This document shows, one piece after another, positions 1 to 11,018 of a stretch of 64,000 nucleotides of DNA. The position numbers and the translations under genes were made by a program. How positions within the stretch are numbered: position 1 is the first letter of the stretch; every line of letters begins with the position of its first letter. This DNA comes from Spongilla lacustris (Eukaryota; Porifera; Demospongiae; Spongillida; Spongillidae): NCBI GenBank assembly GCA_949361645.1, contig OX442434.1, positions 3,412,788 through 3,476,787 on the forward strand, in the 5' to 3' direction. The notes below the pieces were generated by a model. That model had not been told where the DNA came from and searched no databases. It saw only the letters and a program-made list of their open reading frames with translations.

Positions 1-685
1 AAAGGTATAGCTACCCTTCGTGGCACTGTCAGGGCAAATGGCTGTGCATTATCTTTTAGCTTGATGTGATACTGGCCCTGTAACTTCCCCAATCCTTGAA
101 ACAACTGAGGGAACAACTGAGTGAAATGGCTTTTTGCCTCCGCATCGATTACATCCACTTTCACCAAAAGACCCAATGCTTCAATTGCAGGACGACCTAT
201 CAATGGCATGTGCAGGTCTCGAACCACATACACTTCCTGCTTCACTTCTACTCCCCCATCTGTTCTTAAGGTTCCAATAAACTGACCAACAACATTCAGG
301 CACTGTTGAGTTGGACCTCTCAATATCCTGGATGGCTTCACAAGTTGACCCTTAAAGTATCTTGTGTAATCCTGTGCAGGAATTACAGTAACATCAGCCC
401 CTGTGTCTAGTTTAAATTCTATTAGCACTCCATTGAGAAAAAGGGAACTACGCCATATCTTGCTACCTAACTTCTGTTGCCAGATCATTCCCACAAAGTA
501 ATCTCTCTTAAATGTGCTAATTGCCAACACCTCTCCAGGTTTGGTCGTAGTCCTACAAACACTCTCAAAATGACCCTTTTTGGAACACTTGAAGCAGGTT
601 GCATTACGAGCAGGGCATCGCTGACGTGAACTACATGAAGTTCTACCACACCAACCACATCTCCCCTTACCAGCACCTCCTCCAC
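1..685 (-). CDS. Gypsy-type LTR retrotransposon, gag zinc knuckle, protease and start of reverse transcriptase (third gag segment, partial)
   Basis: Open on the minus strand from 685 to the left edge with no stop. In order it shows a cysteine-rich stretch with a CX2CX4HX4C nucleocapsid-type zinc knuckle (CFKCSKKGHFESVC, about 600-555), a retropepsin-type aspartic protease beginning at LDTGADVTVIPA (about 410-375) with the flap-distal PLIGRPAIEAL segment near 210-180, and a segment ending VPRRVAIP that normally leads into a Gypsy reverse transcriptase. The rest of pol lies outside the window. The frame continues from segments at 10061-10556 and 14221-14367 once two inserted transposons are ignored. 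The lack of any stop or frameshift in all three pieces suggests the retroelement was young when it was hit. Gypsy rather than BEL/Copia is inferred from the protease-RT order and junction. Confidence 0.85.
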
Positions 686-688
686 TAT

Positions 689-725
689 CACAGGAAAAAA
701 TGTTGCCGTACCAATATTGGGAAAT
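689..725 (+). repeat. Left terminal inverted repeat of the EnSpm element
   Basis: Thirty-seven bases, starting CACAGGAAAAAATGTTGCCG, are identical to the reverse complement of 10024-10060. The TAT just outside (686-688) is repeated outside the right end. Confidence 0.93.
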
Positions 726-1214
726 GGGTTGGGAAATCATCGTTTCCCACCCTAAAATTACCAAGGTCCGGAACATCGAACAAAATCCAAGTTAGTGAAT
801 TTTCTTTTCCCATTATTGGTATTAAATCTTTCAACCTCCGGAACATTAAGCAATTCCAATGTATGGTTTTTAATTTCCCAGATTGGTTATCGAGGGATTC
901 CTAGGTTGGTAATATAGCGAATTCCGTACATCGAACAATTTTCCAATGTGGGATTTTTTCATTCCTGAGATTGGAATTTTTGCATTGGAAATACCAACAT
1001 CCAAGCTTCAAAATGAAGCTAATTATAAGGAATATTTTTAAGTCCCACATTGTAAATTGCAACTTACAATTTGGATTTTTCCTAAGGTCAGAGTAAATAC
1101 TATATATATAAGTACACATAGATATAGGTACCTGCAACGGTTGGAATAAATGCATGTAATGAATTGAAGCAACCCGCAAAAAGTACTAGCAAGTGCACAA
1201 CTGTAACGTTATCT
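726..1214. repeat. Left subterminal region of the EnSpm element
   Basis: No coding sequence was seen. The stretch carries short words related to the terminal repeat in both orientations, such as TTGGGAAAT, TTTCCCA, CCGGAACAT and CCAATAT-like motifs. In CACTA elements such subterminal repeats bind the element-encoded accessory protein. The same word set reappears at 9165-10023. Confidence 0.6.
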
Positions 1215-4200
1215 CTACATGTAGTTGGTCTTCACATCCTCCGATCTTATGTTATACAATTTGGCTTTGGGTTTCAATGTCACAGCTCCATGATGAAGAA
1301 GGGTGGTTGCTATGGGCTTCATGGCCTCTACTTTAGGAAGTCGCATTATTTTCTGACACTCAGAGGCAGACAATAAAGGTTTGAGGGCTGCTTTGATTGA
1401 AGTTGAAGAGATTTCCTTCAAATGTTTGACTTGAAAGTACTTCATATTTATCACTTCTGCTGATCGCTGTGATAGATCTAGACCTGAATGTGTAAAACCA
1501 CATAAGCATTATGTAAATAATTTCATTCAAACTTACTGCCATCTTCATCTTCATTAATTGATGCCACTTCTGACACTTTGTCCACATCTGACACTTTGTC
1601 CACTTTCGACACTTTGTCCACTTTCGACACTTTGTCCACTTTCGACACTTTGTCCACTTTCGACACTTTGTCCACTTTCGACACTTTGTCCACTTCTGAC
1701 ACTTTGTCCACTTTTGACACTTTGTCCACTTTCGACACTTTGTCCACTTTCGACACTTTGTCCACTTTCGACACTTTGTCCACTTCTGGCACTTTGTCCA
1801 CTTCTGACACTTTGTCCACTTCTGACACTTCCGACACTTTGTCCTCTTCTGACACTTTGTCCACTTTCGACACTTTGTCCACTTTCGACACTTTGTCCAC
1901 TTTCGACACTTTGTCCACTTTCGACACTTTGTCCACTTTTGACACTTTGTCCACTTTCGACACTTTGTCCACTTCCGACACTTTGTCCACTTCTGGCACT
2001 TTGTCCACTTCTGGCACTTTGTCCACTTCTGACACTTTGTCCACTTCTGACACTTTGTCCACTTCTGACACTTCCGACACTTTGTCCTCTTCTGACACTT
2101 TGTCCATGTCTGACACTATGTCCACTTCTGACATTTTGTCCTCGTCTGACACTTCGTCCACTTCTGACATTTTGTCCTCGTCTGACGATTTGTCCACTAA
2201 GTGTATAATGCCATATAAAAATAACATTGCAGATAACATTAATTATTAAGTAACAGATACTGGAAGGGATTTCTGTCTAGTCTTTACACACCAAACGTTT
2301 CTTCAGACCCATGAGTACTGCCAATGCACAGCCCAACTCACTAAATTATAATTACTAACCACCTTTCCAAACACCCATTCTCTTCATTCTGTTCTTTGAA
2401 TATAAAATTATCACATACTGTAGTTATTTGGCTTATCACAATCACAAACTTGTTTCTGCATTGTAGCGTATATTGTTATAATAGCTTATAATTAGCAGTA
2501 TTGATAGCTCTTAAAAAAACAGTACCTTCAAGCAGTGTAGTGTTGCCAAGTGTTCTTTCCTCATTTTTTTCCCCTTTGTAGTTTTGCACATGGATAAAAA
2601 TAATTATTATAAAAATTGATAACCCAGGATGATATACTAATTTCAAGCTGCTTACAACATACAAACTTCAAAGTTGAGAATTTATGATTGGATAACAGTG
2701 TCTAGCTAGCTAGTTATCCCAAATAATATACTGTTTACCTTTGTCAGGTACCTTGCTTGCATGCCGTCCACTCTTCTAATAATGGTATAAATAAAGCAGG
2801 TGAATTTAATTCATTAAAGTATTCCCCTTCAATACATACCTTGCCATAATCATGCCCTTTTCTTACTTGCCTACGGCGTTCTGCCAAAGTGTCAAGGATG
2901 TGGCTTCTTATGGCACGCTTCCCAAAATACTCACATGATGAGCTTTGTACCAAAGACTCCACAAGTGATTCCAATTGCTGCATTTCTGATGAGCCTTTAC
3001 GGAAAGTAGGAATACAATTGCCAGGCCATGTTTCACATGCAGCAATCTTGATTTTCTTTCTCCTAAAAATAAAAAATAAATTCAAACTGCATGTTACTAG
3101 CACAGTGCAGAACATACATCAATAAGTATCCTCTCTTCTTCTCAGGTGCCAAAGATTGAAGCTGCTTCATTCTTAGCTTTCCTGAACTTTTCAAATTGCT
3201 GCTGGAGCTGCTCAGGCTGTTACTACTGGTGCTGGCACTGCAACTGCTGTCATTGGGACCACCAACAACCAACATTCGGAATTTCATTTGGTCATGAACT
3301 GTATCAAGACCACAGGCTTTGTACTGGTCAACTGCTCCACACGTTGCCAACATTATGGCACTCATTCCATCCATTTTTTGTTCTGAGCAAGTGAAATAGA
3401 TTTGCAGTTGAGTTTACAATTCACTGCATGAGATTCTATGCAATGGCAATGTGAATAGAATGAAATTACCACTCTACCTAATGTGGCTTCTAAAATAATC
3501 TGACATCAGCTAGGAATTTTTATGATACCTTTTTCTTATCAGACCTCAGATATGGCCATAAAAAACTTCCTATATTCAAAAGGATGGGCCAATATCAAGC
3601 AAGAATAAACAATTCCCTATAAATACATGTAACAGTTAGTATTCTAACACATAGTGCTCACAATCACACCCACAAAGACAGTACAACCTACACGTTCATT
3701 TTCAGAAGTCTAAAATAGCTGATACTAGAGAACCAACAACTGTAAATAATTTGATTGAAACTTTACTACTGTTTGGAGCTACCATTGTTCATTAATAGCA
3801 ATACTGTTTAATTGTACCCTTGATGTAAATACAAATCAAAAAGTCAATAAACCATTTAAAGGAAGCCTAGAAGTCATATAAACAAGGTGCCATTTCTCTG
3901 TCATTTGCACTTGGTTCACCTTAACCTAGCAAGTTGTTTTAGTAGTTGCACATGAGCATGGGCCTAATTTATTTTGCATTGCATGTTTTTTTTAAAAATC
4001 AGTTTGAGGGATTTAATGTCCTGGGCGTGTTTCGCGGTGTACATTTTACATGGTGCAGGGGTACGCAAAACAAAGTTTTTTTGCGTGCCTTCCGCCATTT
4101 CAGCATATTGTAGTCAGTGAAGTTTGAATGTTTTGCTATGTTGTATAAGCCTTATCTGTTTGGATCGACGCTTTGAAGGCCTATAGCTATTGCCTTTCGC

Positions 4201-5004
4201 TGCTCTTACACAGCGCTAGCGGAAGTACGTAGGCGTTCCGGTACACAGCTTAATTATACCACCGCTGTAAAAGCATGGAATGGTGTTAGGCCTTCAAAGC
4301 TTTGGCCCAAACAGATAAAGGCTCATACAACGAGGCAAAACAGTCAAACAGGTGATTTTGCCATGCATTCCCTCCCCCCCCCCCCCCCCCGGACTTTATT
4401 AGCGTAAATTAATTCATATGGTTATACCGGTACATGTATACACATGCATATAGACTGAGTTTGGATTTTTCTATGTATGAGTTATAAATAGGCTTCTTTG
4501 TTCGCACCATCGACTAGCTTTTTCACGTTAGAAAAAACAAGGGGATGGAGAATACATGTACCAGTACTCCTGATGCTATCGCAGCCGGTGGCGATCACTA
4601 CTTAAACATGTATGCTATATGCTGAAACGGCACTGGAACGGAAAGACTTTGTTTTGCGTACTCCGCGATGTACAAACGTGCACCGCAGATGAGCACACCC
4701 AGGACATTAGATAGCGCTCGATGTGTTAATTTACATTTACTCAGTTGCTAATTGATATAAATTGTAACATATATATAGGCGTAAAAAAGCAGCATTTTAA
4801 TACACTGAACGTATACGTACCTTCAAACTTGCTTGATACTTCGATGCCAAACATTTTATCAGTCCATTCTATTGTTTCCTTTGTGTCCCAGCTTTTCATA
4901 TCGTCCAGAGACACAGCTTCTTTTTCCAAGAAATCTACTTCTGGACACGGTTCATAATCACTAACCCGATCGATTCGATCTGCAGCATGTACATGTGCCG
5001 CCAT
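1215..5004 (-). CDS. SAM-domain protein with hexapeptide repeat region, second gene of the EnSpm element
   Basis: Six exons give a continuous 545-residue frame: 5004-4821, 3382-3118, 3062-2840, 2775-2739 (37 nt), 2196-1537 and 1483-1215. All introns are GT-AG and all phases match. Residues about 30-105 look like a sterile alpha motif split by the first intron: SLDDMKSWDTKETIEWTDKM, then EQKMDG and YKACGLDTVHDQMKFRMLV. A serine-rich linker and a basic helix-rich stretch follow (SEMQQLESLVESLV, AERRRQVRKGHDYGK). Next come about 35 copies of a charged six-residue unit such as SEVDKV, then a basic tail. SAM domains mediate oligomerisation. A role as the element's DNA-binding or regulatory partner, like plant TnpA, is inferred from position only. 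The ATG lies about 65 bp from the divergent transposase ATG. Confidence 0.68.
1558..2200 (-). repeat. 18-bp minisatellite coding for hexapeptide repeats
   Basis: About 35 tandem 18-bp units of the form GACACTTTGTCCACTTTC, with one- or two-base variants and a few 9-bp half-unit insertions, lie inside exon 5 of the SAM-domain gene. Because 18 is a multiple of three and the unit lacks stops, several frames on both strands are open. The minus-strand Val-Ser-Lys/Glu-Val-Asp-Lys frame is the one that splices in phase to both neighbouring exons. Confidence 0.9.
4016..4707. mobile_element. MITE with TA duplication inside the first intron of the SAM-domain gene
   Basis: The ends are imperfect long inverted repeats starting ATGTCCTGGG. 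Arms include the shared word TACGCAAAACAAAGT and an inner block GCCTTATCTGTTTGG / CCAAACAGATAAAGGC. The element is flanked by TA on both sides (4014-4015 and 4708-4709), as for Tc1/mariner-type elements. It has no coding capacity and contains a poly-C run near 4373-4390. It is nested in an EnSpm element that is itself nested in a Gypsy element. Confidence 0.8.
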
Positions 5005-5070
5005 ATCATGTCCGTCCGGTCACTCACGTGATCCGAGAGGCACGTGCGCACTTAATATTTGCATACCTAC
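5005..5070. promoter_or_regulatory. Compact bidirectional promoter region between the two EnSpm genes
   Basis: Only about 65 bp separate the ATG of the minus-strand SAM-domain gene (5004) from the first in-frame ATG of the plus-strand transposase (5071). The interval contains two CACGTG E-box palindromes (near 5026-5031 and 5041-5046). No TATA box is placed convincingly for either gene. The role as shared promoter is inferred from the divergent arrangement; 5' leader exons upstream of either gene would change it. Confidence 0.45.
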
Positions 5071-6002
5071 ATGTATATGCATTCGATGTCGTCGTCGTCT
5101 CCGGCGGCACCAGCTGTAGTAAAAGAAAATCGCGATCATTCCACTTTATGGAGGCGTACACAGGTGTGCTACTGCGATTGCCAAGCCGTAGACTATGTTC
5201 ACACGCACTGCCCATGCGTCGATTGCAAGGGAAAGGCAGTATCTCGCTCTACTGAATACCGTCACTGGGAAGATCATAATACATTACTTGCCGAAAAATG
5301 TCATGACGACGTTCAAAACTCTGAAGCAGCAGATCTAGAACCTTGGGAATTTGACGCTACTGAAGAATCTGCGGAGGACGACGTTAAAGTTGAAGAATCT
5401 GAAGACGACGTTGAATTTGAAGACGACGTTGAAGTTGAAGAATCTGAGGACGGCGTCGAATTTGAAGACGAAATAATTCGAGGTTGCTATCAGAATGCAG
5501 CTATTTCGCCTCAAGTTAGTGACTCACTTGAAGAACGCGATGAGAATGATGATATTTCTAGCATGCTGTCTTCGCAATCTGACAGTGTTGATGCACATTT
5601 ATGTTGTACTTCTTCAAACGATGATGGAGGTGCCACTGCCATGTCTAACAGCACAAGCAATCCACTTGGCCCCAGCTCTCATGAGGATATTATCACTAAA
5701 GCAGTTATTGAAGCTATGATGATCCAGGAATTTTCACAAAGAAATTTTATGAATGTCTTGAGCTTTGGAAAAAAGTTGTATCTATTGTGTAAAGATCATC
5801 AGCAGAATGAAAAATACTGGCCAACCACTTGGCATGCTTGTATGAGATTGCTTAAAAAGAAAGGTTATAAAGATCCAATTGAGTACAGCATATGTTTAAA
5901 TGGTAAACATTATTGCACTTATGATGTACTCGTATCCAAGAGTGATGCTTGCAGGTATGTGGAATTTTTTTTACAATGTGCATGCAATATTACACCTCTA
6001 TG

Positions 6003-6038
<36 letters not shown>

Positions 6039-9000
6039 CGATTTTCATAGGTACTGTGGCCAGAAAGGACAAATACCTTACTTTTACCTACCACTTCGTC
6101 ATAAAATTGAACAGTGGTGTCAAGACAAAAATCAATGCATTAAAATGACTGCACATTGGAATGAAAAGGAGCACTGGTTAGGTGTTTTAGGTGGATGGAA
6201 TCCAAAAAAAGAGATCTGGGATGGGAAGAGATTCGGAGAAATGTCGTGGTTTTGGGATCCGAACGCTAAATGGACCCTGCCATGCCGATGTTTACAATGC
6301 AGTATGATTGTAAGTGCAGCCACTATTGATGAAGCAATTTCACATTGCAGGGCAGCCAAAAGTTGTGTGGAAATTCAGTGCCAAGAATGTCACCATATAT
6401 TTGACCATGAACCAAAATTTGCACATGGTGATCCACGGAACATAGCATTAATTGGTCATTGGGATGGCTGGCAACCATTTAGCACTTCTGGAAAGCATGG
6501 GTGTGGTAAGCTATCAGTACTAATTTTTATTTTATTTGTATTAGTGTATGTAATCCTATCCCATCTGCAAGGGGCAATTGAAGTTTCAATAGCCACCATG
6601 AAAAAAGCTGATAGGTGCAAAGTGGATGAAGTGTATGTTGTTGGATTTGTACCAAGTTATATTCTTCCAAAAAAACGTCCTATAACTCTTGATCCTTTTC
6701 TCCATCCACTTATGGAAGAGATAGAAGATCTATTTATTAATGGTAAGTACAAAGTTGTGGTATTTGTGTAACATACAGTGATGATATAAAAGGTTTAGAA
6801 GTGAACTATACTGCAACAATTGCTGGTATATCACCCGGAAAGGCTACCATTAGGTGCTGCATACTTCTTTGGACTGGGGATTATCCAGCACAGTGTGAAG
6901 TGGGGAAATTTATTAAGAATGGCATAAGTCCTTGCAGAAGATGTGAAGTAAAAGGTGAGCTTTGCACTAATTTTGCAATATGTTAATTATAACTGCTTGC
7001 TTTCAGGAAGTCCAAGTGTTAACAGTACACAATATTACTATGGAGATTATCGTTATCACTGTCGTCATCCCTGGCCAAAGCGAGAACTGAGAAGCTGTGT
7101 TGAACAAATGAGATCTATTGATGCTGAAGATCGTCCTTCAAAACGTTCAGATATGGCTAAATTAAGTGGATTTACAGGCCTTTCTATCCTGCATCGTTTA
7201 TTTTCTTTGTATGGATTTAATGTCCTCTCTCATTTAGTACTTGATGCTATGCACATCATTCCTCTAAATGTTATCAGTCATCATCTTCATCATTACTTTG
7301 ATGACAAAATAGTAAGAATGGATGATGTTGAACTAAGATTGAAACACATGTCTTGGACACAAGGTGAGTGCGCTGTCATAGGCATGCAGCATGCAAATTA
7401 TACCATAATTTTGTCCACACTATAATGCAAACCTTTCATACCAGCATAACTCAGGATTGAAATAAATAACTTTATGGTAAATAATAAGAATGTACCTATA
7501 GGGTTTGTAATTATGTCAAAGCCTTCGACACAAAGCCAACACATTCAAAGCAACATTATTCAAGATTTGAATCAAACCTGAATATGCAATTTAAAAGCAC
7601 AATAGTGAGTTATTACATATTTTGCTTAAAGTTGAAGATGTTGACACCTTTTTCGCATAACACATTAAATGAAGTAAGAACCACTATTTTGTATTGTATT
7701 TAATTTTTGCTATTTCATAATTCTCAATATTAAACAGTGTTGCATTCCTTTGTGGTATCAGTTATAATACATCAAATTGCAGAGATGAAGGATGGAAGAT
7801 TACCGATGGCTATTACTAAAAACCTAGGATATTGGAAAGCAGAGGAATTCGTTAAATTTGCTTATCCTGCTTCAGAATATGTCTTAGGAGGGTTGCTTCC
7901 AGATGCTGAGTATCATATTTGGATTCTGATATGTCGCATCACTGAACTGCTATTTAATACAGGACGAAGTGGTTTTAGTGATCAAGATAGTGAACTTTTG
8001 TCACATTTTATTGCAAGACACAATATACTTACTGAAGAAGTTCAGGGCAGTAAAAGTTGTGTTGTATCACTGCATCACTTAATGCACATTGTTGATGACA
8101 TTGAAGAGTTTTCAACAGTTGACAACTACTGGTGTTTTTCTTTTGAAAGGGCTGTAAGTAAGTATGTTTCAAAGTCTAGTAACAAGAAGAATTTGGAATT
8201 AACTTATGCTAAGTCAGAGTGTCGTAGAGAGTTTCTGAAGTTTTATAGTGGAGGAGGGACAAGTATATTTGAAAGGATAATAGATAATCTGGTATGTGGC
8301 TTCGCAATGATATTCAGTGTTATAACCCATGTGCAACATCCCTTGCAGTTCCATGTCAACAACATTGCAAAGGCCCATAGGTTAAATGAACAAGGACTTG
8401 GACAGGGTGGAATTCTTATTGGGAAAAAGCGGCATGATATACTAGAGGCAAGGGAAGCAATATTGCTACAAGAAACACTTCATCTACCAACTGTTCAGGA
8501 CCACATTGTTCGTGCAAGAAGCATTTTTATGCCAAAACACCAATACAGTGGTACAGTTTATCGACTAGGAGAGCTAGTCCTAATTACTGATCCTAAATGC
8601 GATGACAGTGTTGAAGTTATCGTAATAACAAGCATATTTTCGACCCAAGGTATGAACAGTGCATTGGTGATGGGTGATCTCTATTCTAAAATGACTAATA
8701 CTACTGGACATGTGCATCTACATGAGTATAGTGGAAACCCGTATGTGAAACCAACTTCAATCAAAAGGATTGTACCTTGCTGTTGCATCAAAAGAAAGAT
8801 TATGCTGTTTCCTGAACATGAAAACTTAGAGGATCCCAAATGTTTTATTGTTATTGATTATCAAAGGCCATCCATTCCAATTTCTGTTAATGATATCATT
8901 ATTCCTTTCTTCCCCATTGCTGGAGATATGATAAAAGTGAAAGGTACTTTGGAAGAGGACATATGGTTGGCACATGTTCAAAATGTTCACATTGGTGATC

Positions 9001-9164
9001 ACACTTGCAAGGTCCACTTTTATGTGCAAGATATGTCCTACTCTGGTGTAGGTGTCAAATTCAAACAAGAATGTACAAGAATGGAAGAAATTCATTGGGC
9101 TTCTATCTTAGGAGCTGCAACAGGAACCTGGATGGGGAAGTACTGGATGCAGGACAGTATATGA
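5071..9164 (+). CDS. EnSpm/CACTA transposase (Transposase_21 / TNP2 family)
   Basis: Exons 5071-5954, 6051-6505, 6572-6742, 6793-6954, 7007-7363 and 7783-9164 join in phase to about 1136 codons. A possible extra in-frame 57-nt intron (8292-8348) would give 1117. The start is the first ATG in frame; 5086 is an alternative. The N-terminus has a cysteine cluster (CYCDCQAVDYVHTHCPC) and an acidic region of EEDVEFEDD type. The catalytic region is spread over exons 3-5: LDPFLHPLMEEIEDLF, the LLWTGDYPAQ motif with an Asp of the DDE triad, a CRRC pair, and LVLDAMHIIPLNVI, matching the TNP2 order. The enzyme would cut and paste the element by its CACAGG ends. Intron 1 carries a (GT)n run. The frame is unbroken, so the gene may be active. 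Confidence 0.85.
6003..6036 (+). repeat. (GT)n microsatellite in transposase intron 1
   Basis: About 16 GT repeats lie between the donor at 5955 and the acceptor at 6050. They have no coding role. Confidence 0.9.
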
Positions 9165-10023
9165 ATTTGAATATTCAAAATACCGAGTTAAATGCAGTTT
9201 ATTTGTCAGCAATAAAAAAACTTTATCACACCTACCACACATTAAGTTTTCAATTTAGTTTTTTTGTCAGGGTATCCGTTTTGACATAGAAAAATATAAG
9301 TTGCAGCATTTATAATTAATGGTTTCACTCCAAGATTGGCAAATGAAACACAGCACTTTTTCATACATTCAATTTAGGATATCCAGTTGATGTTGTATAT
9401 ATGCATTCCAGCTTATATTAAGATTAATGTTTTCCAAAAATACAATATAGTTTTTAAAATCCCAACACATCCCAATATTGGATATCCAATTCCCCACTTT
9501 GGGTATTCATTGCAAAAAATTATACAATATTAATTGCTTATACATCCCAATATTATATTACATATATTCATTCAACTTAGAAACACAGTATGATTTTAAA
9601 ATCTCAATCTTGGATATACGGGTAGAAATTAAATATTCCATCTTTGGATTAATGATCGGGAAGCACAGTTCTGTTTATAAATCCCAATACAGGATATTCA
9701 GTTCCCATTATTGTAAATAAATTCCGGCCTAGCTAATACATCATTGGGATAACGTATTCCAATATTGTAAACTACTTTCCCAAGGTCAAGCTTTATTGTT
9801 CCAATATTGGATCACATGTTTTCCAAGATGAGATTAAATCATCCATCTTTAGGACTGCCCCAAACAGCATACTGGTTTTGAATCCTTACTGAAACCATTC
9901 ATAAAGTAATGTGAGTCACACTTGCACGAATTAGTCATTGTGATGTGAAACTTTTCTTTTCCGTAGGTTGGGAAATTCTGTACAATCCCGAGTTTGGAAT
10001 GCATTATGGGGTGGGAAAACATG
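9165..10023. repeat. Right subterminal region of the EnSpm element
   Basis: AT-rich non-coding stretch after the transposase stop with many copies, in both orientations, of CCCAATATTGGATA-, TCCCAATA- and GGATATCCA-like words related to the CCAATATTGG inside the terminal repeat. Their density far exceeds that of flanking DNA. It is the likely binding platform for element proteins by analogy with CACTA elements. Confidence 0.65.
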
Positions 10024-10060
10024 ATTTCCCAATATTGGTACGGCAACATTTTTTCCTGTG
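10024..10060 (-). repeat. Right terminal inverted repeat of the EnSpm element
   Basis: Exact reverse complement of 689-725, ending CCTGTG and followed by the TAT direct repeat at 10061-10063. Confidence 0.93.
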
Positions 10061-10556
10061 TATCTACTTGTGGCATATCCCTCCTAGCTTCCCTTCTAAC
10101 CAGTGAGCTGCTTTGCTGTGCAATGCTATCAACCAGTGCTAGTCCCTCACCTTCCTTAGATCCTCTAACCACTTCTTGTTGTTGTTTGACCGTTTCTCGT
10201 TGCCTGGCAGTAGTTACCGCTTTATCCAACGTTAAATCTGGGTCCAAATGAAGTGTTTCTGACACCTTGCTGTCCAGCAGACCTACAACTAGACGATCTC
10301 GAATCATTTCGTCGTGTAACGACCCATAACTGCAATGTTCTGCCAAACTATAGAGAGCTAACACGAAGGACTCAACCGATTCACCATCTTGCTGGCTTCT
10401 CTTATTAAAGCGCGCCCTTTCAAATATTACATTTCGCCGCTTCACAAAGTGGTTCTCAAAACGCGTCTTAACCAGCTGATAGTCTTCGTGTTCCTTTTTC
10501 GTCTCATCCAGTTTGAATGAGCGGAAAATGTCCTCTGCCGCATCTCCCATACAGTA
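10061..10556 (-). CDS. Gypsy gag, middle segment between two transposon insertions
   Basis: This minus-strand open segment starts in phase with the 49-codon segment at 14221-14367 and continues in phase into 685. It encodes a Gypsy-type Gag capsid core: FRSFKLDETKKEHEDYQLV, then FENHFVKRRNVIFERARFNK and ESVESFVLALYSLAEHC, the pattern of retrotransposon gag (Retrotrans_gag family) where the unit is followed by a YGSLHDEMIRDRLV helix. It then has a Gln-rich linker. The left boundary is the EnSpm target duplication and the right boundary is the pogo TA duplication. The coding sequence is split but shows no internal stop. Confidence 0.85.
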
Positions 10557-11018
10557 GGGTAGATTGAGTAGTGTTCGGCAGTTGCGCGGTACAAGCACAA
10601 GTCAAAAATGGCCATGCCAGATATAGACAATTATAAAAATAAGAACAGTAGTGTTTTGAGATCTTCAGGGACTGCAGAATACTGAAACATACGTAGTTTA
10701 TATATTTAAGCTTCGTTGAATATATAATACAGGCAGATCTCAATAGACGTCGCATTTACCAGTGTTCGGCATCGCACGAGGTATTTTCGGCAGTCGAATT
10801 AGTAGTGTTCGGCAGTGCAATTAATAATCAAATACCTCTATACGCAACAAGTACATATAATACTAAGTCATATGATTTCTTTTTCACTGTGAATATCACG
10901 TTCTTATGATAGGTATGGACTGTATAATCAGCAATAATCAAGAATGAAAAATCTAGATTCGACCAGAAATGCAGGCGGTGGGAAATCACCTTGCTGTTAA
11001 TGATGCATGCATGGACTG

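Larger units (their letters stand above)
689..10060 (+). mobile_element. EnSpm/CACTA DNA transposon, 9.4 kb, apparently complete
   Basis: The ends are perfect 37-bp inverted repeats (689-725 and 10024-10060) beginning CACAGG, close to the CACTA-type terminus. They are flanked by a 3-bp direct repeat TAT (686-688 and 10061-10063), the target-duplication size known for EnSpm. Subterminal regions are rich in CCAATATTGG- and GGGAAA-like words. The element holds two divergent spliced genes, a TNP2-family transposase (5071-9164) and a SAM-domain protein (1215-5004), both reconstructing as open frames. It sits inside the gag gene of a Gypsy element on the opposite strand. Intact ends, matching duplication and open genes together suggest recent and possibly autonomous activity. 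The latter is inference. Confidence 0.9.

Noticed and set aside
1558..2249. Long plus-strand open frames of TLCPLS or STFDTL repeats
   Set aside because: They are the complement of an 18-bp tandem repeat; only the minus-strand frame joins neighbouring exons in phase.
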